From contig CAZDQL010000109.1 in NCBI GenBank assembly GCA_964507325.1, forward strand, positions 1 to 21,116: 21,116 bases of DNA, read 5' to 3'. Positions within the stretch are counted from its first letter, which is position 1; each line of letters begins with the position of its first letter. This document shows positions 1-7,474 of the stretch, in pieces. The position numbers were made by a program, and so were the translations under genes. The stretch is from CAZDQL01 sp964507325 (lineage in GTDB: Bacteria; Planctomycetota; UBA1135; GCA-002686595). A model generated the notes under the pieces. It was not told the origin of the DNA. It searched no databases and saw nothing but the letters and a program-made list of their open reading frames with translations.

Positions 1-7
1 GGTGCTC

Positions 8-35
8 GGGGGGGGGCCTGGGCCGGGGCGGGGGG
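8..35 (+). other. Putative G-quadruplex motif
   Basis: Four G-runs (8-16, 20-22, 25-28, 30-35) are separated by very short loops CCT, CC and C. This satisfies the usual G3+N1-7 four-tract definition of an intramolecular quadruplex on the + strand. It lies about 100 bases upstream of the mutase ATG. In a genome this GC-rich such motifs can arise by chance, so a function is not shown. Confidence 0.5.
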
Positions 36-123
36 CAAGTCCCTACAACCCCCCTTCGGGCGCGGGGCATTCGGGCCGAACAGACGGGTAGACTCCCCGC
101 CCCATCCACCCCTCCGATCCACC

Positions 124-136
124 AGGACCCCCCCCC
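124..136 (+). promoter_or_regulatory. Ribosome binding site with a C9 spacer
   Basis: An AGGA Shine-Dalgarno core at 124-127 is separated from the ATG at 137 by an uninterrupted run of nine C (128-136). The spacing is good for initiation and supports the ATG at 137. The homopolymer is odd: slippage would change SD-to-start distance without touching the protein. The tract is also complementary to the G9 run at 8-16, should that region be transcribed. Confidence 0.5.
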
Positions 137-1489
137 ATGGGCATATTCAAGGCGTACGACATCCGCGGCGTCGTCCCCGACGAGCTCGATCCCGAACTGG
201 CGCGGAAGATCGGCCATGCCTTCACTCGCTTGCTCGAGGCCAAGCGGCTCCTGGTGGGGCGCGACGTGCGCACCCACTCACCCGAGATCGCTGCGGCGGT
301 GGTGGAGGGGATGCGCGACGCGGGGGCGGACGTGGTCGACATCGGCCTGGCGTCCACGCCGATGACCTACTTCGCCATCGGATCCCAGGACGTCGACGGC
401 GGGCTGTGCGTGACCGCGAGCCACAACCCCGGGAAGTACAACGGGATGAAGCTCTGCAGCCGGGGAGCGCGTCCCATCTCGCGCGCCAACGGCATCGCCG
501 ACATCGAGAAGATGTGCGCCGAGGAGTACCCGGGGGCGGTCAACGGACGCGGGGGGTACGAGTCGATCGACCTGCTGGCCGCCTACGCCGACCACGTGGC
601 GGGTTTCGCGCGGGCGGGGGGGCCGATCACGATCGCCATCGACGCGGCCAACGGGATGTGCGGGCACACCCTGCCGTCGATCCTGCCGCGACTCGAGGGA
701 GTGCAGGCCCACACCCTCTTCATGGAGCCGGACGGCACCTTCCCCAACCACGAGGCCAATCCCCTCAAGGAGGAGAACCTCGACCCGGTACGCGAGCTGG
801 TGCTGGAGACCGCGGCGAACCTGGGGGTGGGCTTCGATGGCGACGCCGACCGCTGCTGCTTCGTGGACGAGAGGGGGCGCACGGTGCCGGCGGACCTGAT
901 GACCGCCCTGCTGGCGCGCGAGTTCCTGCGCGGCGAGCCGGGGAAGGCGGTGGTCTACGACCTGCGCTCCTCGTGGGTCGTCAAGGAGGTGATCGCCGAG
1001 GCGGGGGGGGAGCCGCTGCGCGACCGGGTGGGGCACTCCTTCATCAAGGCCACCATGCGCGAGCACGGTGCGATCTTCGGCGGCGAGCTCTCCGGGCACT
1101 TCTACTTCCGCGACAACCACGTCTGCGACTCGGGCGCGATCGCCATGGTCTCCGCCCTGAACCTCCTGGCGCGGGCGGGGCGGCCCCTCTCGGAGCTCTG
1201 CGAGGACCTGCGGCGCTACCACGCCACCGGCGAGATCAATTTCCGCGTGGAGGACAAGGCGGCCGCCATCGCGGCCCTCAAGGAGCGCTATCGGGACGGC
1301 CGCCAGGACGAGCTGGACGGGATCACCGTCGAGTACGGGGACCTGGATCAGCCCTCCTGGTGGTGGTTCAACGTGCGCATGTCGAACACCGAGCCGCTCC
1401 TGCGCCTCAACCTGGAGGCCTCGGAACCGGGGCTCAGGGACACCAAGCGGGACGAGCTGGTGGCGATCTTGGGAGAGCCGGAGGCCTGA
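137..1489 (+). CDS. manB: Phosphomannomutase/phosphoglucomutase (alpha-D-phosphohexomutase)
   Basis: This cytoplasmic enzyme interconverts hexose 6- and 1-phosphates, supplying mannose-1-P (for GDP-mannose) or glucose-1-P for surface polysaccharides. The 450-residue length is normal for the AlgC/ManB class. All four family signatures are visible: the phosphoserine loop TASHNP (Ser95), the Mg-binding loop DGDADR (234-239), the sugar-binding GGELSGH (315-321), and the phosphate-binding RMSNTEP (414-420). The N-terminus MGIFKAYDIRG is typical and fixes the ATG, which has AGGA upstream. Mannose versus glucose preference cannot be read from sequence alone. It lies about 2 kb upstream of a polysaccharide ABC exporter, which fits precursor supply. 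The gene symbol is a family-level assignment. Confidence 0.95.
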   Translation: MGIFKAYDIRGVVPDELDPELARKIGHAFTRLLEAKRLLVGRDVRTHSPEIAAAVVEGMRDAGADVVDIGLASTPMTYFAIGSQDVDGGLCVTASHNPGKYNGMKLCSRGARPISRANGIADIEKMCAEEYPGAVNGRGGYESIDLLAAYADHVAGFARAGGPITIAIDAANGMCGHTLPSILPRLEGVQAHTLFMEPDGTFPNHEANPLKEENLDPVRELVLETAANLGVGFDGDADRCCFVDERGRTVPADLMTALLAREFLRGEPGKAVVYDLRSSWVVKEVIAEAGGEPLRDRVGHSFIKATMREHGAIFGGELSGHFYFRDNHVCDSGAIAMVSALNLLARAGRPLSELCEDLRRYHATGEINFRVEDKAAAIAALKERYRDGRQDELDGITVEYGDLDQPSWWWFNVRMSNTEPLLRLNLEASEPGLRDTKRDELVAILGEPEA

Positions 1490-1501
1490 GAGAACCCGCG
1501 G

Positions 1502-1527
1502 CGGCCCCGGATGTACCCTTGGGGCCG
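1502..1527 (+). terminator. GC-rich hairpin after the mutase gene
   Basis: The arms CGGCCCC (1502-1508) and GGGGCCG (1521-1527) pair perfectly over 7 bp, with two possible G-T pairs inside. The hairpin starts 12 bases after the mutase stop. There is no T-run after it, so it may be a weak or Rho-assisted terminator, a processing site, or a structure in the leader of the next gene. Confidence 0.35.
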
Positions 1528-1554
1528 GCGCGACATCCGGTCGATACGAGAATC

Positions 1555-3432
1555 GTGCTTTCGTCCCCGCTTCACAGCACCCCCCTCTGGGTCGCCCTGG
1601 CGTTCCTGCCCGCGCCGGCCGGCCCACCCGGGGAGTGCGCCCCTCCCCACCTCGCCGCGCCGGCGGAAGGTCAGGAGAGCTGGAGCGCCACCCTGGAGCG
1701 GGACGGGCGACTGGGCTTCCCGCCGAAGAGCGCGACCGCCGCCCTCCTGGCGCTCGAGAATCCGCTGCTCGGTCCCGACGAGCGGGGAGCCGCCCTGGTG
1801 GCCCTCGGCGCCGCGGGCGCCACCGCCCGACGGCGGACCCTGGAGTCGTGGGCCAGTGAGGGACAGGGCTACGACCGGGTGGGTGCGATCCTGGGCCTGG
1901 GCGAGCTGGGGAGCGAGCTGGGGGACTCCGATCTGCTGCTGGTCGAGCTGATGGCGGTCGACGATCCCCTGGTGGCCGAGGCCGCCCTGCTCGCCCTCCT
2001 GCGCACGGGACTGCCGGGGTGGCGCGAGCTGGCCGAGGGGATCGCCGCCGACGAGAGCCACCGCCTGGCCACGGTCGCGGCCAAGCTGGTCGACTTCGTC
2101 ACCGATCCCGCCTCCGCCCAGCCCACGGCCGCGATCGTGATCCTGTTCGACATGCGCTGGACCGCCGCCAAGCGCTACGGCACCGTCGACGGGCGCGCGT
2201 GGAACGTGACCCTGCTCGAGCTGCTGGCGGACGACTCCCGCTTCCTCGACCAGGTCGTGCTCCCCTCCGCCGCCGAGATCGATCGCGCCGGGGTGAAGGA
2301 CCACCTCCTGCAGCTGCTCATCGAGCCGGGGGGCATCTGGCACGTGCGGGCCGCGGTGCGGGCGATGCCGCGGGAGGTCGATCGCATGCTGGACGCCAAG
2401 GTGTGGATACCCACCGAGGAGGCCCAGTGGGAGGCGATGCTCGACGAGGCGTTGAAGAGCGGGGTCACCCCCCTGACGCCGACCCTGCTCCAGCGGGCGG
2501 TGCGCTTCCGCCGCCTGTCGCCAACCGCCGCGGCCCTCTCCGCGAAGGGGGACACCCGCCTGGAGGACCTGGTCGTCGCCGCCCTGGGCGCGGAGCAGCC
2601 CGAGCTGCGCTGGCGCGCCGCCCACGGCATCGGTGCGGCCGGCCTGGCCCACCTGCTGCCCCGCTTGGTGTCCCTCGAGGACGACCCCGACCCCCTGGTC
2701 GCCTCCACGGCCCGGGTCGCGCGCCTGCTCCTGGGGGATCAGGCGCCGCACAAGTACCTGAAGGACCTCTTCAGCTCTCGCGACGGGGAGGCGCGCCGCG
2801 AGGAGCGCATCGCGGCCCGCGAAGCCCTGGCGCGGGCGGGCCGCTCGGGGAACCTGAGCGCCTTCATCCAAGACCTGTCGGAGCACTCCCGAGGACTCGA
2901 CCGCGCGGACCTGCTCGCCATCCTCGCCCTGCGCGGACGCAAGATCGACGGGGGCGAGCTGCGCGACGCCTACCCCCTGGCGCAGCCCGGCTCCCCGACC
3001 GCCCTGCGTCTGCTCGACGGGTTGGGGCGCATGCCCGCTCCGGCGGACCTGGCCTTCCTGGTGGAGCTCTTCCCGCGCGACGGCGACCGGGCGACCAACG
3101 TCGTCCTGGCGCGGAGCCTGATCCGCAACGGGCACCGTAAGGTGGAGCCGATCCTGCAGGCCGCCGTCTGGAGCGAGCCCTGGAACCGCAGCGTCCTGGC
3201 GGCGGCGGTGGCACGGGAGAGCTCCGGCCTGCGCATCCTCCTGCACTGGATCATCAAGCCGCCCCCCGAGGCGACCTCCGAGGACATCCGGCGCCTGGGC
3301 TTCGCCATCGGCGAGTGGGGTGGCCTCGAGGCGGTCGACGAGCTGCGGAGCATCCTGGGTGGCGTCGCGGGCGCCGACCGCCCCGCCCTCCAGGGCGCCC
3401 TGCTGGGCGCCCTCTCCGCCAGGACGCACTGA
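1555..3432 (+). CDS. Exported HEAT-like repeat protein, function unknown
   Basis: The protein has about 625 residues and is almost entirely alpha-helical, with Leu/Ala-rich HEAT-like units, for example DDPLVAEAALLALLRTG (about residues 142-158) and others near 340-395 and 580-620. HEAT solenoids are protein-binding scaffolds; no catalytic motif is visible. From the GTG at 1555 the N-terminus contains a hydrophobic stretch (TPLWVALAFLPAPAG) ending near GECA, like a signal peptide, so an exported location is likely. The start is uncertain: the SD is weak, and a TTG at 1519 would add 12 residues including two arginines, which would suit a signal peptide better. The same frame is open far upstream, but only as a shadow inside the mutase. 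It lies between the mutase and the exporter genes on the same strand. Confidence 0.75.
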   Translation: MLSSPLHSTPLWVALAFLPAPAGPPGECAPPHLAAPAEGQESWSATLERDGRLGFPPKSATAALLALENPLLGPDERGAALVALGAAGATARRRTLESWASEGQGYDRVGAILGLGELGSELGDSDLLLVELMAVDDPLVAEAALLALLRTGLPGWRELAEGIAADESHRLATVAAKLVDFVTDPASAQPTAAIVILFDMRWTAAKRYGTVDGRAWNVTLLELLADDSRFLDQVVLPSAAEIDRAGVKDHLLQLLIEPGGIWHVRAAVRAMPREVDRMLDAKVWIPTEEAQWEAMLDEALKSGVTPLTPTLLQRAVRFRRLSPTAAALSAKGDTRLEDLVVAALGAEQPELRWRAAHGIGAAGLAHLLPRLVSLEDDPDPLVASTARVARLLLGDQAPHKYLKDLFSSRDGEARREERIAAREALARAGRSGNLSAFIQDLSEHSRGLDRADLLAILALRGRKIDGGELRDAYPLAQPGSPTALRLLDGLGRMPAPADLAFLVELFPRDGDRATNVVLARSLIRNGHRKVEPILQAAVWSEPWNRSVLAAAVARESSGLRILLHWIIKPPPEATSEDIRRLGFAIGEWGGLEAVDELRSILGGVAGADRPALQGALLGALSARTH

Positions 3433-3458
3433 TCCGATGGCCTGGACCCAAAGCGACG

Positions 3459-3473
3459 TGGTGACCCTCACCA
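3459..3473. repeat. Short perfect inverted repeat between the HEAT gene and the permease gene
   Basis: TGGTGA, CCC, TCACCA forms a 6-bp perfect inverted repeat with a 3-base centre. It lies 27 bases after the HEAT gene stop and about 46 bases before the permease start. It could be an operator half-site pair or a small mRNA hairpin. It has no T-tail, so a classical terminator is unlikely. Confidence 0.3.
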
Positions 3474-3519
3474 AGACCCTCCCCCTTGCGCAGCGGGTAC
3501 CCTGAGGAGCTCTCCCCAC

Positions 3520-4815
3520 GTGTTCTCGATCCTGCGATCCCTCCTGGCCCACCGAAGGCTGCTGAAGGACTTCGTCGTCCGGGATCTCAAGGCGCGCTAC
3601 GTCGGGTCGACGATGGGCTTCTTCTGGTCCGTGGTCTTCCCGATCATCAACCTGTTCGTCTACATGTTCGTCTTCCGCGTCGTGCTCAAGGCGCGCTGGT
3701 CGGACACGCAGGGGGCGCTCGAGGTGGCGATCGTAATGCTGGCCGGGATCGTGGTCTGGACCGCCTTCGCCGAGACGATCTCGCGCTCGACGAACACCCT
3801 GGTGGACAACTCCAGTCTGATCCAGAAGGTGGTCTTTCCGGCCGAGATCCTGCCCTGCTACCTGACGCTGTCCAGCCTGGTGAACATGTGCATCGGGCTG
3901 CCGGTGGTGCTCTTGGCCGTCTTCTGGTTCGGGCACGTCTCGGGACCCGAGGTGCACCTCACCCTGCCGCACGAGGCGTACACGGTGATGCGGGACGGCG
4001 AGGAGGTGACCGAGGAGCGCGCCGTGGAGGCGGCCCTGGGCGAGGCCCACGAGCCCTACTCGGTCAGGGTGCACCTCACCCGTGGCTGGCACGAGCCGGT
4101 GCGCATCCCCTTCACCCTCTCGGGGACGGCGGTGGAGGGGGAGGACTACCTGCTCGACACCCGGGAGCTGGTGATCGAGCCGGGGACCCTGCACTGGAAC
4201 CTCAACCTGGTGCCGCTCCGGGATCGACTGCCGGAGGAGCGCGAGACGATCGTGGTCGAGCTGGGCGAGCCGGACTGCGGGAAGCTGATCGAGCCGGGCT
4301 CCCTGGGGGCTTGGGAGGCCACGCGCTTGGAGGTGACCCTGGTGGACGCAGCGGCGGGAGATCCGCCCGCGGAGCCTCCGCCGGTACCCCCCACCAGCCT
4401 GCACGGGAAGCGGGACCCCACCTATCACCCGCTGCACCTGGGGCCGACGATCCTCGCCTTGCCACTGCTCTTCCTGCTGCAGGTCGCCTTCACCGTCGGC
4501 TTGGGCTACTTCTTGGCGGCCTTCAATCTCTTCCTGCGCGACACCTTCCACCTGGTGGGGGTGGCGGTCACCGTCTGGATGTTCAGTACGCCGATCTTCT
4601 ACCCCGGCCACCTGGTCGCCAAGGCGGGGTACGGCTTCATGTTGGTGATCAACCCCATGCACTGGTTGATCGACTCCTACCGCCGGGCGATGCTGCACGG
4701 TCTGTGGCCCGAACCGGAGGTGCTGGTCCAGCTGGCCCTGGCGGCGCTCTTCGTGCTGCTGCTCGGCGGCGGCTTCTTCCGCGCCCACAAGGCCAAATTC
4801 CCCGATCTGCTCTGA
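3520..4815 (+). CDS. wzm: ABC-2 polysaccharide export permease (Wzm-like) with an inserted Calx-beta-like domain
   Basis: This is the inner-membrane channel subunit of a polysaccharide ABC exporter, working with the ATPase encoded next. The N-terminal RDLKARYVGSTMGFFWS is characteristic of the Wzm/TagG family. Predicted membrane segments lie at about 34-57, 65-86, 115-140, 307-335, 340-362 and 400-420, with the usual INPMHWLIDSYR segment (377-388) before the last. Family members are about 260 residues; this one has 431 because about 165 residues (141-306) sit between TM3 and TM4. The insert carries Calx-beta features: IPFTLSGTAVEGEDY (196-210), LVIEPGT (217-223), ETIVVELGEP (242-251), LEVTLVDA (270-277), then a Pro-rich linker. 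The N-in topology places it in the periplasm. The GTG start has GAGGAG ten bases upstream. Confidence 0.9.
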   Translation: MFSILRSLLAHRRLLKDFVVRDLKARYVGSTMGFFWSVVFPIINLFVYMFVFRVVLKARWSDTQGALEVAIVMLAGIVVWTAFAETISRSTNTLVDNSSLIQKVVFPAEILPCYLTLSSLVNMCIGLPVVLLAVFWFGHVSGPEVHLTLPHEAYTVMRDGEEVTEERAVEAALGEAHEPYSVRVHLTRGWHEPVRIPFTLSGTAVEGEDYLLDTRELVIEPGTLHWNLNLVPLRDRLPEERETIVVELGEPDCGKLIEPGSLGAWEATRLEVTLVDAAAGDPPAEPPPVPPTSLHGKRDPTYHPLHLGPTILALPLLFLLQVAFTVGLGYFLAAFNLFLRDTFHLVGVAVTVWMFSTPIFYPGHLVAKAGYGFMLVINPMHWLIDSYRRAMLHGLWPEPEVLVQLALAALFVLLLGGGFFRAHKAKFPDLL

Positions 4816-4820
4816 CGTCG

Positions 4821-6119
4821 ATGCCCTCCAACACCCCCGATTCCGGCGCCGACCCCACGCGGGCGATCCACGCCAAGGAGCTGGGCAAGTGCTATCGCAT
4901 CTACGCCAAGCCGATCCACCGCGTGTGGGACCTCGTCTTCCCCAAGCGCGGGCGCTACAGCGCGTTCTGGGCGGTGCGCAACGTCTACCTCGACATCCCC
5001 CACGGCTCCACCGTGGGGATCATCGGTGAGAACGGGGCGGGCAAGAGCACCCTGCTCAAGCTTCTGACCGGGATCAGCGCCCCCTCCACGGGGACGGTGC
5101 AGGTCAACGGCCGCGTGGCCTCCCTCCTGGAGCTGGGGGCCGGCTTCCACCCCGAGTTCAGCGGGCGCGAGAACATCTACCTCAACTGCTCGATCCTGGG
5201 CATGACCGACGAGGAGATCGCCGAGCGCTACGACTCCATCGTCGCCTTCAGCGAGCTGGGGGACTTCATCGAGCGTCCGGTGAAGACCTACAGCTCGGGG
5301 ATGTACGTGCGGCTCGGCTTCTCGGTGGCCGCCAGCGTCAACCCCGACATCCTGATCATCGACGAAGCCCTCGCGGTGGGGGACGAGCACTTCAAGGGCA
5401 AGTGCACCAACCGCCTGAACGAGTTCCGCGAGCAGGGCAAGACGACCGTCTTCGTCTCCCACGACATGGGTGCCATCAAGTCGATGTGCCAGTGGGTGGT
5501 CCTGATGGACCAGGGCGTGGTGCTGGAGCAGGGCAGCGCGGAGAAGGTCGCCGACGAGTACCTCAAGCGCGCCCACGCGCGCGGCAACCAGCGGCTCTCG
5601 ACCCTGAACCGCGGCTCCAGCGAGTACCCCCGCTGGGGGACGGGCGAGATCGAGACCCTCGACATCGACCTCTTCGGGGCGGACTCCGAGCCAACCCACG
5701 TCTTCCGGCCGGGAGAGCCCTTCAGCGTGCGCATCCGCTGGGTGGCGCGCGAGCAGTGCCAGCACCCGGTCTTCGGCATCGGTCTGTACCGCTCCGACGG
5801 GACCTACATCAATGGCTCCAACCACCAGTGGCGCCACGAGCCGATCGACCTGGGTCTGGTGGAGAAGGGGCAGGAGGGGGAGGTGGAGATGGCCTTCGAG
5901 GGCCTGCCGCTGCTGCAGGGGCAGTACTATCTGACGACCTTCCTCTACGATCACTCCAAGGCCGGCCCCACCGCCATCGACCACCGCGAGCACGCCGCGA
6001 CCTTCGAGGTGATCGACTCCGAGCAGATGCAGCACGGCATGCTGCTCCTGCCCACGCGCTGGACCGTGCGGCGCCGCGGCGGGGACGGCGTCGAGACGAG
6101 CGAGGTGTCGCAGCAGTGA
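4821..6119 (+). CDS. wzt: Polysaccharide ABC exporter ATPase with C-terminal glycan-binding domain (Wzt-like)
   Basis: This is the cytoplasmic ATPase that powers export by the permease encoded 5 bases upstream. Visible motifs are Walker A GENGAGKST (69-77), the family-typical signature YSSGM (157-161), Walker B ILIIDEAL (177-184, catalytic Glu182) and the H-loop FVSHD (211-215, His214). After the ATPase core (to about 250) comes a C-terminal region of about 165 residues with a beta-rich pattern (FRPGEPFSVRIRW, 295-307; LPLLQGQYYLTTFLYD, 362-377). It matches the Wzt C-terminal domain, which in the O8/O9a systems recognises the modified end of the finished polymer. The total of 432 residues suits Wzt rather than the short KpsT/TagH-type ATPases. 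No clear SD precedes the ATG, so translation is probably coupled to the permease gene. Confidence 0.92.
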   Translation: MPSNTPDSGADPTRAIHAKELGKCYRIYAKPIHRVWDLVFPKRGRYSAFWAVRNVYLDIPHGSTVGIIGENGAGKSTLLKLLTGISAPSTGTVQVNGRVASLLELGAGFHPEFSGRENIYLNCSILGMTDEEIAERYDSIVAFSELGDFIERPVKTYSSGMYVRLGFSVAASVNPDILIIDEALAVGDEHFKGKCTNRLNEFREQGKTTVFVSHDMGAIKSMCQWVVLMDQGVVLEQGSAEKVADEYLKRAHARGNQRLSTLNRGSSEYPRWGTGEIETLDIDLFGADSEPTHVFRPGEPFSVRIRWVAREQCQHPVFGIGLYRSDGTYINGSNHQWRHEPIDLGLVEKGQEGEVEMAFEGLPLLQGQYYLTTFLYDHSKAGPTAIDHREHAATFEVIDSEQMQHGMLLLPTRWTVRRRGGDGVETSEVSQQ

Positions 6120-7474
6120 GTTTGGACGTCGCCAGCCTCCCCTTCGACCAGTTCCAGCGCTATCGGCTGGCCGCCGACCTCCTGGAGGAGGTGCGCGACC
6201 GGCAGACGCTCCAGATCCTCGATGTGGGGGGGCGCACCGCGCTCCTGCGGGCCTTCCTGCCCTTCGACGACGTGGCCCTGGTGGACGTGGAGCCGAGCGA
6301 GGAGCGCCCGCTCGTGCTCGGGGACGGCGCGGCCCTGCCCTTCCGCGAAAACGCCTTCGACGCGGTCTGCGCCTTCGACACCCTGGAGCACGTGCCCCCC
6401 GCCGCGCGCGCTGACTTCGTGCGCGAGTGCGCCCGCGTGGCGCGGCGCTGGGTGGTCCTGGCGGGGCCCTACGCCTCGCCGCGGGTTGACGAGGCGGAGG
6501 AGCTCCTGGTCGAGTTCCTGCGCGAGAAGCTGGGGGTCGAGCACCGCTACCTGAGCGAGCACCGCGCCCACGGGCTCCCCGAGCGCGTGGCGGTGGTGGC
6601 CGGGCTGGAGTCCCTGGGGGCGCGCGTGGCGAGCTACGGCCAAGGCAACCTGGAGCGCTGGTTGGCCCTGATGTGCATGGAGATGTACATGGACCACGAC
6701 CCGCTCCTGCGCCCGATCGCCGCGCGCTTCTTCCGCTTCTACAACGAGGCGCTGCACGCCTCCGACCATGCGCCGCCCGTATACCGCCACGCCGTCGTGG
6801 CGGCCTTCGACGGAGCCGAGCTCCCCGCCGGCCGCGTCCTCGAAACGCCGACGGTCGCGCCTCGCGGGGCCTTCACGACCGTCTCCTCCCTGGCCCGGGA
6901 GCTCTTCGCCTTCGACGGTCGGCGGGACGTCTGGCAGCCGGAGCAGGAGCGCCTGGAGAAGATCATCGGCGACCTGGAAAGGGATCTGGAGGGGCACCGT
7001 CGGCGGCTGGAGGAGGAGCGCGCCGACCTCGCCGCCCACGAGCAGACCCTGACCGAGCTGCGCTCGACCTACGAGACGACCCTCGAGGAGCACGAGCAGG
7101 AGCGGGGGCTCCTCAAGAGCGACCTGATCGAGCACGCCAAGGCCCTGGCGGAGGCGCGCCAGGCCCACAGCGACGCGCTGGCGGAGACGCTCGCCACCCG
7201 GGAGGAGCTGGACCGGGAGCGCGGCGCCCTGAACGCCCGCGAGCTCGAGCTGGCCGAGCACCGTCGCGTGCAGGCGGACCTGGAGGCCCACCTGGCGCGG
7301 ACCGAGGAGGGCGCCCAGGCGATCCAAGCCGATCTGGTCGCCTCCCAGGGGAAGCTCGCAGCCGAGGTGGCGCGCGCCGGCGAGCTGGAGGCAGAGATCG
7401 CCGCCCTGCGAGCGGCCCTGCGCGATCGTTGGGGGAACCTCAAACGGGCCTTCGGGAAGAAGGCGCAGTTCTAG
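6116..7474 (+). CDS. SAM-dependent methyltransferase with long C-terminal coiled coil (candidate polysaccharide chain-capping enzyme)
   Basis: The N-terminal half is a class I (type 11-like) methyltransferase: SAM loop ILDVGGR (34-40), acidic position Asp57 in ALVDVEPS, LGDGAALPF (68-76) and FDAVCAFDTLEHV (81-93). From about 275 to 437 the protein is an almost unbroken heptad-rich coiled coil (E, L, A, R rich, no Pro), ending in a basic tail RWGNLKRAFGKKAQF. The GTG start overlaps the stop of the Wzt gene (GTGA), with GAGG ten bases upstream, so the two are translationally coupled. The layout recalls WbdD, which methylates and thereby caps polymannose O-antigen and uses a coiled coil as a length ruler. 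WbdD's kinase domain is absent here. The capping role is inferred from context; the methyltransferase fold and coiled coil are directly visible. Confidence 0.85.
   Translation: MSLDVASLPFDQFQRYRLAADLLEEVRDRQTLQILDVGGRTALLRAFLPFDDVALVDVEPSEERPLVLGDGAALPFRENAFDAVCAFDTLEHVPPAARADFVRECARVARRWVVLAGPYASPRVDEAEELLVEFLREKLGVEHRYLSEHRAHGLPERVAVVAGLESLGARVASYGQGNLERWLALMCMEMYMDHDPLLRPIAARFFRFYNEALHASDHAPPVYRHAVVAAFDGAELPAGRVLETPTVAPRGAFTTVSSLARELFAFDGRRDVWQPEQERLEKIIGDLERDLEGHRRRLEEERADLAAHEQTLTELRSTYETTLEEHEQERGLLKSDLIEHAKALAEARQAHSDALAETLATREELDRERGALNARELELAEHRRVQADLEAHLARTEEGAQAIQADLVASQGKLAAEVARAGELEAEIAALRAALRDRWGNLKRAFGKKAQF

Larger units (their letters stand above)
1..136. other. Non-coding leader region upstream of the phosphomannomutase gene
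   Basis: I see no credible coding sequence here. The stretch holds a G-rich block (8-35), an 11-bp palindrome TTCGG-G-CCGAA at 70-80, a weak -10-like hexamer TAGACT at 89-94 and a run of nine C just before the ATG. No -35 box sits at a normal distance from TAGACT, so the promoter is only a suggestion. The palindrome would overlap the -35 region of such a promoter, as an operator might. The upstream gene, if any, lies outside the window. Confidence 0.5.

Noticed and set aside
406..1554. Upstream extension of the HEAT-like gene frame through the mutase gene
   Set aside because: The translation here is low-complexity Arg/Gly/Pro and the mutase motifs are in another frame. Protein-like sequence begins only around the GTG at 1555.
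1348..4788. Minus-strand open frame of 1146 codons, and similar long antisense frames (278-1627, 4677-6035, 5951-7327, 12818-14368)
   Set aside because: They lie opposite well-supported genes. Their compositions are rich in Arg, Gln, His and Gly without family motifs, as expected from high third-position GC that removes stop codons.
3486..4820. Upstream extension of the Wzt frame across the permease gene
   Set aside because: The permease is the real product in this stretch. The ATPase N-terminus begins at the ATG at 4821.
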